A stretch of 64,000 nucleotides of DNA, taken from positions 1-64,000 of the forward strand of contig CAXXFJ010000048.1 in NCBI GenBank assembly GCA_963677415.2, read 5' to 3'. This document shows, in pieces, positions 35,564 to 43,816 of the stretch (its first letter is position 1; every line of letters begins with the position of its first letter). The notes under the pieces were generated by a model. That model saw only the letters and a program-made list of their open reading frames with translations, had not been told where the DNA came from and made no database searches. A program made the translations under genes and the position numbers. The stretch is from JAQUTK01 sp963677415. GTDB lineage: Bacteria > Bacteroidota > Bacteroidia > Bacteroidales > JAQUTK01.

Positions 35564-35785
35564 TTATCCTTTCATTTCCCATGGTTCAAACAAGGTGGGG
35601 TAATCTTCATCCAGCTTCTGTAAGACTTGAGATAGTAAGGATTCACGTAGATAGTGGGAACGGTTTCTTATTTTATATCTTTTCAGATAGTGATTCATTG
35701 CTTTAAGCTCCTCTGAATTAAGCAAAAAACAGACTTTGAACTGGCGTATTCCTGTATTCTTATGCACCACTTTAGTTCCCTTCAT
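35564..35785 (-). CDS. Small ribbon-helix-helix-like protein
   Basis: 73 residues, basic. FKVCFLLNSEELKAMNHYLKR followed by RNRSHYLRESLLSQVLQKL has the strand-helix-helix look of RHH or MobC-like DNA-binding proteins, but I do not recognise a named family. It lies immediately upstream of tadA on the same strand (spacing 5 bases) and is probably co-transcribed. Function unknown. Confidence 0.6.
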   Translation of the reverse strand: MKGTKVVHKNTGIRQFKVCFLLNSEELKAMNHYLKRYKIRNRSHYLRESLLSQVLQKLDEDYPTLFEPWEMKG

Positions 35786-35940
35786 TTCATGCTGTTTTAT
35801 AAAATGGCATCGATTATGATTGTTTGTACAAAAGTAATTTTTTGTCCTTTCAAAGCAAAATATTTATTTCATTTTTCAAGTTCTCCTCACTAAAAGGATA
35901 GATTTGTTGCACAAAAAGCCTCTATTTGTGTAATAAGTCA

Positions 35941-35948
35941 TATCTTTG
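35941..35948 (+). promoter_or_regulatory. Bacteroides-type -7 element, fabI
   Basis: TATCTTTG, 23 bases before the fabI ATG. Confidence 0.6.
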
Positions 35949-35971
35949 CATCAAATTTTAGAATTTTAATT

Positions 35972-36829
35972 ATGAGTTACAACTTATTGAAAGGGAAAAG
36001 GGGAATCATTTTTGGAGCATTGAATGAAATGTCTATTGCTTGGAAAGTTGCAGAAAAAGCAGTTGAAGAGGGTGCAATAGTCACATTAACGAATACGCCA
36101 ATGGCGGTACGTATGGGAACCATCAATGATTTGGCTGTAAAATTAAATACAGAAGTTATTCCGTGTGATGCGACAAGTGTAGAGGATTTGACTTCTGTTT
36201 TTGAACGATCTCAAGAGTTACTTGGGGGCAAAATTGATTTTGTGCTTCACTCGATAGGAATGTCGCCTAATGTTCGCAAGAAACGTACTTATGATGATTT
36301 GGATTATGATATGCTGAGTAAAACTCTTGATATTTCAGCTGTCTCGTTCCATAAAATGATTCAGTGTGCAAAGAAGCTTGATGCGATAAACGAATATGGA
36401 TCTATAGTTGCATTGAGTTATGTTGCATCCCAGCGTACTTTCTTTGGTTATAACGATATGGCAGATGCAAAATCTTTGCTGGAATCAATAGCCCGAAGTT
36501 TTGGTTATATATATGGAAGAGAAAGGAATGTACGTATTAATACTGTTTCTCAGTCACCTACAATAACTACTGCAGGAAGTGGCGTTAAGGGAATGGACCA
36601 TTTGATGGACTTTTCAGATAAGATGTCTCCGCTTGGTAATGCCAGTGCTGAAGAGTGCGCGGATTATTGCATCACTCTTTTTTCGGACTTAACCAAGAAA
36701 GTTACTATGCAGAATCTATTTCATGATGGTGGCTTTTCAAGCATGGGTATGAGTTTGCGTGCAATGAACCAGTATAGCAATACAGAAGATGAGTATGTTG
36801 ATGAAAATGGGAAAATAATTTACGGTTAA
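35972..36829 (+). CDS. fabI: Enoyl-ACP reductase [NADH]
   Basis: 285 residues. Last reductive step of type II fatty acid elongation. N-terminal nucleotide site GKRGIIFGALNEMSIAWKVAE (the FabI form of the SDR glycine motif), VLHSIGMSP, and the catalytic Tyr-(6)-Lys pair in YNDMADAKS; INTVSQSPTITTAGSG is the substrate-loop region. About 25 residues longer at the C-terminus than E. coli FabI (EDEYVDENGKIIYG), as is usual in Bacteroidota. The Sua5-type gene follows after 8 bases. Confidence 0.95.
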   Translation: MSYNLLKGKRGIIFGALNEMSIAWKVAEKAVEEGAIVTLTNTPMAVRMGTINDLAVKLNTEVIPCDATSVEDLTSVFERSQELLGGKIDFVLHSIGMSPNVRKKRTYDDLDYDMLSKTLDISAVSFHKMIQCAKKLDAINEYGSIVALSYVASQRTFFGYNDMADAKSLLESIARSFGYIYGRERNVRINTVSQSPTITTAGSGVKGMDHLMDFSDKMSPLGNASAEECADYCITLFSDLTKKVTMQNLFHDGGFSSMGMSLRAMNQYSNTEDEYVDENGKIIYG

Positions 36830-36837
36830 GAAACTCC

Positions 36838-37446
36838 ATGTTACTCCAGATATATCCGGTCAATCCCAATCCAAAAGAGATTCAAAAAGTCGTATCAGCC
36901 TTGCAAGAGGGAGAGTTGGTGATATATCCGACGGATACCTCATATGCTATTGGATGTGATGCTCTTAATGTAAGAGCTGTTGAGCGGATATGCAAACTGA
37001 AAGGTGTTGATCCTCAAAAGGCAAACCTGTCTATCATATGCGCGGATATGAGTACTGCTAGTGAATATGCAAAGATAAATGACCGGGCTTTCAAGCTTCT
37101 GAAAAGAGGATTGCCCGGCCCTTTTACTTTTATTTTACCCGTCAACTCCTCTTTGCCCAAGCTCTATAAGAATAGAAAAACAGTTGGAATAAGAATTCCC
37201 GATAATTCAATTACCATAGAGATTGTACGTCAGTTGGGTAATCCATTATTGACAACATCTGTTCCTGTTCGTGAAGAAGAGGTCGAGTATAGTACAAATC
37301 CAGAACTTATCTACGAACTTTGGCAAAGAGAGGTCTCTATTGTTGTAGATGCAGGTATTGGAGATGGCTCTTTATCAACAGTTATTGATTGTACAGAGGA
37401 CGTGTGTGTTCTTATACGTCAAGGAAAGGGCGAGATAGACCTCTGA
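36838..37446 (+). CDS. Threonylcarbamoyl-AMP synthase (Sua5/YrdC/YciO family)
   Basis: 202 residues. Family makes threonylcarbamoyl-AMP for the t6A37 tRNA modification. The fold signature is clear: VIYPTDTSYAIGCDA, KGVDPQKANLSIIC, LPGPFTFIL, VGIRIPDN, PLLTTSVP and the IDC...LIRQGKG end. YciO-type members of unclear activity share these features, so the exact role is not proven. Downstream of fabI; 13 bases before the sirtuin. Confidence 0.88.
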   Translation: MLLQIYPVNPNPKEIQKVVSALQEGELVIYPTDTSYAIGCDALNVRAVERICKLKGVDPQKANLSIICADMSTASEYAKINDRAFKLLKRGLPGPFTFILPVNSSLPKLYKNRKTVGIRIPDNSITIEIVRQLGNPLLTTSVPVREEEVEYSTNPELIYELWQREVSIVVDAGIGDGSLSTVIDCTEDVCVLIRQGKGEIDL

Positions 37447-37459
37447 TACTTATTTCACA

Positions 37460-38161
37460 ATGAATATAGTTGTTTTTACTGGGGCCGGTGTCAGTGCCGA
37501 CAGCGGTATTTCTACTTTTAGGGGAGGAAATGGTCTGTGGGACTCCCATCGTATTGAAGATATCTGCACAGCAGACGCGATACGACATAACCGTGAGGAA
37601 GTAATAAAGTTTTATAATATTCGTCGCAAGGAACTTCTTTCTGTTGAACCAAACCCGGCTCATGTTGCTATAAGCAAACTTGAAGCCTATTTCAAAGTGC
37701 AAGTTGTCACTCAAAATATTGATGATCTCCATGAACGTGCAGGGAGTACTGATATCACTCATTTGCACGGAGAATTACGAAAACTACGCAGTACTAAAGA
37801 TGAACATCTTGTTTATCCCATTGATGGGTGGGAGCAGGACCCTAATGCCCGTAGTAAAGAAGATGATGCTCTGTTACGTCCTTTTGTAGTCTTCTTTGGT
37901 GAATCAGTTCCATTGTTTGAACGAGCTGCTGAAATAGTATCCACTGCTGACTTATTTATTATTGTAGGTACTTCACTGGCTGTCTATCCTGCTGCCTCTT
38001 TATTAAACTATGTACGTCCAAAGGTAAAGGTTTACGTGGTTGACCCTAGTGTGCCCAATGTACGTGTGATTACCAATCCGGTCGAGTATATTCAGATGAA
38101 AGCAGCTCAGGGAATGCCTTTGCTTGCAGATCGACTGATAAAAGAATACGTAACGAAGTAG
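37460..38161 (+). CDS. Sir2-family NAD-dependent deacylase lacking the zinc cysteines (SIRT5-like)
   Basis: 233 residues. GAGVSADSGISTFRG (NAD site), TQNIDDLHERAG, catalytic His103 in HLHGEL, FGESVP and VGTSLAVYPAA are all present. Tyr52 and Arg55 (FYNIRR) match the Tyr-x-x-Arg pair that selects succinyl/malonyl-lysine in SIRT5/CobB. The four zinc-binding cysteines between the HGEL and LLRP blocks are absent. So a desuccinylase-type activity without structural zinc is inferred. Last gene of the fabI cluster. Confidence 0.88.
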   Translation: MNIVVFTGAGVSADSGISTFRGGNGLWDSHRIEDICTADAIRHNREEVIKFYNIRRKELLSVEPNPAHVAISKLEAYFKVQVVTQNIDDLHERAGSTDITHLHGELRKLRSTKDEHLVYPIDGWEQDPNARSKEDDALLRPFVVFFGESVPLFERAAEIVSTADLFIIVGTSLAVYPAASLLNYVRPKVKVYVVDPSVPNVRVITNPVEYIQMKAAQGMPLLADRLIKEYVTK

Positions 38162-38189
38162 TTTTTCTTCTTTACTCATCGATAACCTT

Positions 38190-38237
38190 AAAAAGAAAGA
38201 GGCTGCATCCAAATCAGGAAGCAGCCTCTTTCTTTTA
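38190..38237. terminator. Bidirectional terminator between the sirtuin gene and typA
   Basis: Stem AAAAGAAAGAGGCTGC / GCAGCCTCTTTCTTTT with a loop of about 14 bases; serves both convergent genes. Confidence 0.9.
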
Positions 38238-38247
38238 TATAATATTC

Positions 38248-40050
38248 TTATTTGCGTTGATTACGTTTGCGTTCATTTTCATCCAGGATGATTTTACGCA
38301 TACGCATTGCTTTTGGAGTAATTTCTACGTATTCATCTTCTTTTATGTATTCCAATGCTTCTTCCAAACTGAATTCGATAGGTGGCGGTAATACTGCTTT
38401 TGCATCAGAGCCTGAAGCACGCATATTGGTAAGTTTCTTTGATTTCGTGACATTTACTACCAGGTCTCCCTCTTTGCAATGTTCACCAACAACTTGTCCG
38501 GCATATATTTCGTCCTGCGGGTTAACAAAGAACCGCCCTCTGTCCTGGAGTTTGTCCAAAGCATAAGCAAAAGCATTACCACCTTCCATGGCGATAATTG
38601 ATCCATTGTTTCTACGGTCGATATCTCCTTTCCAAGGTTCGTAACATAGGAAGCGATGTGCCATCACGGCTTCACCTGCAGTAGCGGTAAGTACGTTGGT
38701 ACGAAGTCCGATGATACCACGTGAAGGCATCTTGAATTCCAAGTGCATCCGCTCATTTTTACTTTCCATTATGGTCATCTCACCTTTACGGCGGCTTACC
38801 ATGTCAATGACACGGCTGGCAACGTCTTCGGGTAGATTGACAGTCAGTTCCTCAATTGGTTCGCATTTCTGACCATCTATTTCTTTTGTAATAACCTGTG
38901 GCTGACCAATCTGAAGTTCATATCCTTCACGACGCATCGTTTCAATAAGCACCGAGATATGTAATACTCCACGACCAGAAACCGTCCATACATCTGAAGT
39001 ATCATTCTTGCTTACCCGCAAAGCCAGATTCTTGTCCAACTCTTTTAGTAATCGATCATTTATATGGCGTGATGTGACGTATTTCCCATCTTTTCCAAAG
39101 AAAGGAGAGTCATTGATCGTAAAAACCATGCTCATGGTCGGTTCATCGATGGCAATAGGTTTTAATGGTTCAGGATTAAGTAAGTCGCAGACAGAGTCTC
39201 CGATTTCAAAACCGTCAATTCCGACCAAAGCACAGATATCACCCGAGAAAGCACTTTTTACTTTCGCACGGCCAAGACCCTCAAACACATGAAGTTCTTT
39301 AATTCGGGACTTGGTTGTAGAGCCATCTCTTTTGCAGAGAGCGACATCCATCCCTTCGCGAAGTTCACCGCGATGGATGCGTCCTACAGCTATACGACCT
39401 TGATATGAAGAATAGTCAAGCGAAGTAATCAGCATCTGAGGGGTTCCTTCCAATATTTCCGGTGCGGGAATATATTTTATGATAGCATCAAGCAAAGGAA
39501 TAATACTGTCTGTAGGATTGTTCCAGTCATCAGACATCCAGCCTTGTTTGGCTGAACCATAGATTGTAGGGAAGTTCAGCTGATCTTCAGTAGCATCCAG
39601 GCTATACATAAGGTCAAAAACCATTTCCTGAACTTCACTAGGACGACAGTTTGGCTTATCGACCTTATTAATAACAACAATGGGCTTTAATCCGATTTCA
39701 ATAGCTTTCTGCAATACGAAACGAGTCTGAGGCATTGGTCCTTCAAAGGCATCAACCAAAAGAAGACAGCCATCTGCCATGTTTAGTACTCGTTCAACTT
39801 CGCCGCCAAAGTCAGAGTGACCCGGAGTGTCAATGATATTTATTTTTGTGCCATTATAGGTGATAGAAACATTTTTTGAAAGAATCGTGATTCCTCTTTC
39901 ACGTTCCAGATCATTACTGTCTAAGATCAGTTCGCCACTAGCCTGGTTATCGCGGAAAAGATGTCCGGCTAAAAGCATTTTGTCTACTATTGTTGTTTTG
40001 CCGTGATCGACGTGTGCGATAATCGCGATGTTCCTAATATTTTGCTGCAT
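38248..40050 (-). CDS. typA: Ribosome-binding GTPase TypA/BipA
   Basis: 600 residues. Translational GTPase: G1 AHVDHGKTT, G2 region RGITI, G3 DTPGHSDFGGE, G4 NKVDK, then domain II, EF-G-like domains III/V and the BipA C-terminal domain (GQVVGEH, KKLTNMRASG). Length is typical. It binds 70S ribosomes and aids assembly and stress adaptation. Transcribed divergently from rpsO, with its own -7 element at 40070-40077. Confidence 0.96.
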   Translation of the reverse strand: MQQNIRNIAIIAHVDHGKTTIVDKMLLAGHLFRDNQASGELILDSNDLERERGITILSKNVSITYNGTKINIIDTPGHSDFGGEVERVLNMADGCLLLVDAFEGPMPQTRFVLQKAIEIGLKPIVVINKVDKPNCRPSEVQEMVFDLMYSLDATEDQLNFPTIYGSAKQGWMSDDWNNPTDSIIPLLDAIIKYIPAPEILEGTPQMLITSLDYSSYQGRIAVGRIHRGELREGMDVALCKRDGSTTKSRIKELHVFEGLGRAKVKSAFSGDICALVGIDGFEIGDSVCDLLNPEPLKPIAIDEPTMSMVFTINDSPFFGKDGKYVTSRHINDRLLKELDKNLALRVSKNDTSDVWTVSGRGVLHISVLIETMRREGYELQIGQPQVITKEIDGQKCEPIEELTVNLPEDVASRVIDMVSRRKGEMTIMESKNERMHLEFKMPSRGIIGLRTNVLTATAGEAVMAHRFLCYEPWKGDIDRRNNGSIIAMEGGNAFAYALDKLQDRGRFFVNPQDEIYAGQVVGEHCKEGDLVVNVTKSKKLTNMRASGSDAKAVLPPPIEFSLEEALEYIKEDEYVEITPKAMRMRKIILDENERKRNQRK

Positions 40051-40069
40051 AAAGAAAAGTTTGAGAGTG

Positions 40070-40077
40070 CAAAGGTA
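40070..40077 (-). promoter_or_regulatory. Bacteroides-type -7 element, typA
   Basis: TACCTTTG on the minus strand, 19 bases before the typA ATG. Confidence 0.55.
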
Positions 40078-40169
40078 CTACAATAATCCTTTTCTATGTC
40101 ATAAAGCATGTTTTTTTTCAGTTTAAGGGTTCGGTAGTCAATTATATGAAGAAAAAAGTGGAAGAAAGA

Positions 40170-40199
40170 TTGTTGATAAAAAACAAATGCCTATCTTTG
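40170..40199 (+). promoter_or_regulatory. Bacteroides-type promoter, rpsO
   Basis: TTG (40170-40172), 19-base spacer, TATCTTTG (40192-40199). A 41-base leader precedes the ATG. Confidence 0.78.
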
Positions 40200-40240
40200 C
40201 AGACTCAAAAACATCGTATTAACCATTTAAAAAGAACAAG

Positions 40241-40510
40241 ATGTATTTAGATTCAGCTAAAAAGCAAGAACTCTTCGAAAAGTACGGAAAGTCTAACACT
40301 GATACTGGCTCTTCTGAGTCCCAGATAGCATTGTTTTCATACCGTATTTCTCATTTAACTGAGCATCTCAAGTTAAATAAAAAAGATTATAGCACTGAAA
40401 GAGCTCTGAGAATGTTGGTAGGTAAACGTCGTCGTTTATTGGATTACTTAATTAAGACTGATATCGAAAGATATCGTGCCATCATCAAAGAACTTGGTAT
40501 CAGAAAGTAA
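40241..40510 (+). CDS. rpsO: 30S ribosomal protein S15
   Basis: 89 residues, full length. DTGSSESQIALFSYRISHLTEHL and the RALRMLVGKRRRLLDYL rRNA-binding helices are diagnostic. Binds 16S rRNA in the platform. Single-gene unit with its own promoter and terminator. Confidence 0.97.
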   Translation: MYLDSAKKQELFEKYGKSNTDTGSSESQIALFSYRISHLTEHLKLNKKDYSTERALRMLVGKRRRLLDYLIKTDIERYRAIIKELGIRK

Positions 40511-40526
40511 AAGTACTTCGGTACGA

Positions 40527-40570
40527 AAAGAAAAGGAGAATGTTCATATGGACATTCTCCTTTTCTTTTT
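40527..40570 (+). terminator. Terminator after rpsO
   Basis: Stem AAAAGGAGAATGT / ACATTCTCCTTTT around a short CATATGG loop, then TTTTCTTTTT. Confidence 0.93.
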
Positions 40571-40940
40571 GTCGGTTCTCTAGACTTAATGCCGAAAAGC
40601 GCCCCTTAATACTTAGATGTTGCTTTCAACTAAATTGACGAGAAGCCATGCTGGTTGACTAATTCAACTATACAACATAACTTTTCAGAAATACTCTTTT
40701 GGAGTTTGTGAATCAACCCATGAAATAAATCTTTTGAATAGGGGGCATAATTAGCCCAAACCAGTAGATAAATCGAATCATCAAAGATGTATTTCTTATC
40801 CCGTGCCGTGGAATGATCATTCCGAACTTCGATATGATCATTCCACGGTCTGGAACAATGATTCCGTGCTTTGGAATGAGTAATGTGCCAAGAAATGATT
40901 AACTTTACAACCTAACTAAGCAAACTTTTATTCCTATCAG
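40571..40940. other. Intergenic interval with inverted repeats, upstream of the HU-like gene
   Basis: 370 bases with no credible gene. The last 140 bases contain the perfect 15-base inverted repeat at 40806-40848 and two more partial copies of its core (TGGAACAATGATTCCGTGC and TTTGGAATGAG, 40851-40879). Confidence 0.75.
40806..40848. repeat. Perfect 15-bp inverted repeat, possible operator or RNA hairpin
   Basis: CCGTGGAATGATCAT (40806-40820), 13-base loop, exact complement at 40834-40848. The arm core GGAATGATCATTCC is itself palindromic. No T run follows on the plus strand, so it is not a plain terminator. It lies 92 bases before the HU-like start. Confidence 0.8.
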
Positions 40941-41573
40941 ATGGCAAAATATATCAAACAAGAAATGCCTGACATTCATGGCACAGGCGAAATCAAGTGC
41001 TTTTATCGGCTACAGACAAGTGGTAATCTTAATCCCAAAGAATTAATAACCCGTATTGCTCAACCCGGTTCTGGATTGAGTGAGGGCACTGTGGCACACG
41101 TGCTTCAATCACTGACCCATGAAATGGCAAGAGCATTGGCCGACGGCTATAGCGTTTCTGTAGATGGTCTCGGTATATTCAAGGCTTCAATTGGTGTTCG
41201 TGAAGATAAGGAGATGGACGCCATTGACGGAGATGAACCAAAACACAATGCCACCAGTCTGCAAGTGACCGGTATCAATTATAGAGCAGACAAAGAATTG
41301 ATCAGTGATACTCATTCGCATTGCCATCTTGTACGTGGCGGAGTGCGCAAACTTTGTCGTTCGCGTTATACGAAAGAAGAGCGGTTACAGTTGGCATTCA
41401 ATTTTCTAAATGATCCTACTCATGCCTTCATGCGATTAGATGATTATGTTGTATTGACCGGATTGTCTAAAACATCGGCTTCCAGAGAACTTAATGAGTT
41501 TAGAGAGAATACTGAGACTGGTATTACTACTACAGGACGAGGTAATAATAAGGTATATATCAAAAGATTATAA
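40941..41573 (+). CDS. HU-like DNA-binding protein with C-terminal winged-helix-like region
   Basis: 210 residues. Residues 1-130 form the HU/IHF-like domain of the Bacteroides histone-like family (DGYSVSVDGLGIFKASIG in place of the bacterial HU arm-flanking motif). Residues 150-210 (FLNDPTHAFMRLDDYVVLTGLSKTSASRELNEF, then GRGNNKVYIK) look like a helix-turn-helix. Paralogues of this two-part type are numerous in Bacteroides. Nucleoid or regulatory role inferred. Transcribed alone after an interval with palindromes that might be its own binding site (speculative). Confidence 0.85.
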   Translation: MAKYIKQEMPDIHGTGEIKCFYRLQTSGNLNPKELITRIAQPGSGLSEGTVAHVLQSLTHEMARALADGYSVSVDGLGIFKASIGVREDKEMDAIDGDEPKHNATSLQVTGINYRADKELISDTHSHCHLVRGGVRKLCRSRYTKEERLQLAFNFLNDPTHAFMRLDDYVVLTGLSKTSASRELNEFRENTETGITTTGRGNNKVYIKRL

Positions 41574-41711
41574 CTATTAGAAGAACAATACGTTAGTGTA
41601 AAATAGAAGTAATCCGCGTTTTCTTTCAACAGGATGATATCCACCTCTTATCCAATTAATGGGACTATACGCATAACTTGGTCTGGCTGCTATTAGTTAC
41701 AATAAAAAAGG

Positions 41712-41747
41712 ACTCCCCAAATAATCTATTCAGATATTTGGGGAGTT
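41712..41747 (-). terminator. Terminator after tRNA-Leu
   Basis: ACTCCCCAAATA / TATTTGGGGAGT stem with an 11-12-base loop and A/T runs; 30 bases past the tRNA 3' end. Confidence 0.88.
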
Positions 41748-41777
41748 TTAAATTGCAAGTAGTATTTTTCTACTCTG

Positions 41778-41859
41778 TGCGCCTGATAGGACTCGAACCT
41801 ACATACCGCGAAGTACCAGATCCTAAGTCTGGCGTGTCTACCAATTTCACCACAGGCGC
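41778..41859 (-). tRNA. tRNA-Leu (UAG anticodon)
   Basis: 82 bases. Acceptor GCGCCTG/CAGGCGC, D arm with TGGTGAAATTGGTAGACACG typical of tRNA-Leu, anticodon stem CCAGA/TCTGG with loop CTTAGGA (anticodon TAG), long variable arm (TACTTCGCGGTA), T loop TTCGAGT. CCA not encoded. Confidence 0.95.
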
Positions 41860-41933
41860 AATTTTTACGGACGCAAAGGTATGAATAATTTTCATTCCTG
41901 CAAACTAAAAGATCCGAAAAGTCTCTATAACCT

Positions 41934-42959
41934 TTATTTGAGGTACTGATCGTTGATGCAATCTCTCGCAGTTTCGATAATTGTATCCAACCCTTTGTCT
42001 TCATCTTCTTTCGTCATGCTAACTTGAATGTCGGGAGTGATGCCAAACTCAATTTGTTCCATCTTCGGGGAGAGAGACAGAGAAGAGGAGAATCTTACCC
42101 CCCATCCGTTGGGCAGTTCTGAAGAAAAAGGAAAACCTGAACCGCCCCCTGTTTTGTCTCCTACTATTTTTACGTTAGGAAGTTGCATCATCGTATTTAC
42201 AAACTCATTGGCAGCACTGAAGCAATTGCGGTTGGTGAGCACTACTACCTGTTTGTAATAATTGTATGTTCCCGGTGAACGAGGATACAGGTATTTTGGA
42301 TAGGGATCTGAGAAGTCTGAATGCCCTTTACCGGTTTTATGTGAGACATAACCGGTGAGCACTTTCGAATCTGTGAAACTGGAGGCAATATTTTGCACAT
42401 TTGTCAGTTCGCCACCCCCATTATTACGGATGTCAATAATGATTCCTCTACAGAGTGCGAGTCGATTCAGAATGTGATCCATATTGTTTTCCCCTACCTC
42501 ATTAGAAAAACTGGAATAGTTGATATACCCAATGTTATCATCGAGAATCTGATATCTCATCCCTCCGGAGATGTAATAGTCGGTTTTCAGGTAATTCTTT
42601 ATAATCTTCTCATCAAAGTTATCAGGATATGCTTCAAACCATTCCCAATAACGCGCAATATTGAATGATGTAGATACATTTACATGTCCGTCTTGAAGGA
42701 TATCCAGCATCTCATCCATCAGATTGAGCAAAGATTCCCGTGAGGTATTATTTTTTACGCGCGGCATAAAAGCATCATGCACGCTGTCCCAATCTATCTT
42801 TTTATATTCAAGAAAACAGTAATGCTCGTCAATGATTTGCCACAAAGCTTCCATATTATCAAGCGGCGTATTGTTAAACTCATCCTCTTTGTCGCATGAC
42901 AACAAAGCCAGCGAGAGTATCAGTATTGAAATTCTAGATATGGTTCTGAATTCTTTCAT
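41934..42959 (-). CDS. S41 family peptidase, lipoprotein
   Basis: 341 residues. Signal with lipobox Cys22 (LALLSC), so probably anchored at the envelope. The N-terminal helical region is followed by the tail-specific protease core: GYINYSSF, IIDIRNNGGGEL, the serine in NCFSAANEF and the lysine in VGDKTGGGSG, which form the family dyad. No PDZ domain is evident between them. Third gene after parC and the DUF3316 gene on the same strand (11 bases). Substrate unknown. Confidence 0.88.
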   Translation of the reverse strand: MKEFRTISRISILILSLALLSCDKEDEFNNTPLDNMEALWQIIDEHYCFLEYKKIDWDSVHDAFMPRVKNNTSRESLLNLMDEMLDILQDGHVNVSTSFNIARYWEWFEAYPDNFDEKIIKNYLKTDYYISGGMRYQILDDNIGYINYSSFSNEVGENNMDHILNRLALCRGIIIDIRNNGGGELTNVQNIASSFTDSKVLTGYVSHKTGKGHSDFSDPYPKYLYPRSPGTYNYYKQVVVLTNRNCFSAANEFVNTMMQLPNVKIVGDKTGGGSGFPFSSELPNGWGVRFSSSLSLSPKMEQIEFGITPDIQVSMTKEDEDKGLDTIIETARDCINDQYLK

Positions 42960-42970
42960 ATACGATGTGT

Positions 42971-43816
42971 TTAGTATACCGGACTTTGATAGCCTGTTGG
43001 TTTGGGGTGTTTCTTCCCGGAGAAGAACAGTCCTTCTTTGACAAATCCAATCAATAAGGAATAGCTATTAATTTGAGTTTTCAGTTGATTCAAATTTGAT
43101 TTCATAAAAGTATTGGAAACACCGGTGCGTAATGTAAAGCCGTTGAAGGGTATTTCTACAGTAAGCATATTTTCCATCTCAATCATATTGTGAGGCGAAC
43201 TAAGAAGAAAGACTCCTTTATCATTTCCCAGAGTGAAAATTTCGTAGTATGACTGACCGTAGTGTGGTGAGAATGTCAATCCAAGGGTTGCAAGGTTTAG
43301 TTGGTAGCGAAAAACAAACGACTGATTTCTTACTCTCATTTTATATAATGCAATCCCGGAAAGAGAGAGACCCAGATTTAACTTGGCTTGTGCAGGATTG
43401 TTGCTGTTGCGAATGTTGTAAAGTCCACCGACAGTACCACCGACGAGAGTTCCTCCGAGAAGTTGCAAATGTGAATCAACAGTGAAGCGATAGTGAGCTC
43501 CCCACTTATAATTTACGAAACCACCCCACATCTCCCCATTTCCTGCTTTGTTGGTCATCTTTGAAAAGTCAATCCGAAGCAAACTCTGATAAGAGATGTT
43601 CTTAAATGATCTTGACAGTTGCATCTGATCGTTGATGTATCCCAGGTTTTGACCTTTATAGGTTGTTGGAGAAAGATACGTATCCCAAGCTGATTTGCTT
43701 CCTATTGTAAATAAATTAGACGAGTTGACGCTTCTGTATTGAATCGCATCTTTTTCATATGCCTTACAAGGCAATAGGAATAAGAGCAGACCAAATATCA
43801 GAAGCTTACATTTCAT
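42971..43816 (-). CDS. DUF3316 protein
   Basis: 281 residues. Signal peptide (MKCKLLIFGLLLFLLPCKAY). The exported part shows alternating strands: GYINDQMQLSRSF, MWGGFVNYKWGAHYRF, FVFRYQLNLATLGLTFSP, and the end is compatible with an outer-membrane beta barrel. Matches DUF3316 as I recognise it in Bacteroidales; function unknown. Its start overlaps the parC stop by 4 bases (ATGA). Confidence 0.75.
   Translation of the reverse strand: MKCKLLIFGLLLFLLPCKAYEKDAIQYRSVNSSNLFTIGSKSAWDTYLSPTTYKGQNLGYINDQMQLSRSFKNISYQSLLRIDFSKMTNKAGNGEMWGGFVNYKWGAHYRFTVDSHLQLLGGTLVGGTVGGLYNIRNSNNPAQAKLNLGLSLSGIALYKMRVRNQSFVFRYQLNLATLGLTFSPHYGQSYYEIFTLGNDKGVFLLSSPHNMIEMENMLTVEIPFNGFTLRTGVSNTFMKSNLNQLKTQINSYSLLIGFVKEGLFFSGKKHPKPTGYQSPVY

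Noticed and set aside
40806..40848. Second terminator for rpsO
   Set aside because: No T run follows the stem, and rpsO already has a strong terminator at 40527-40570.
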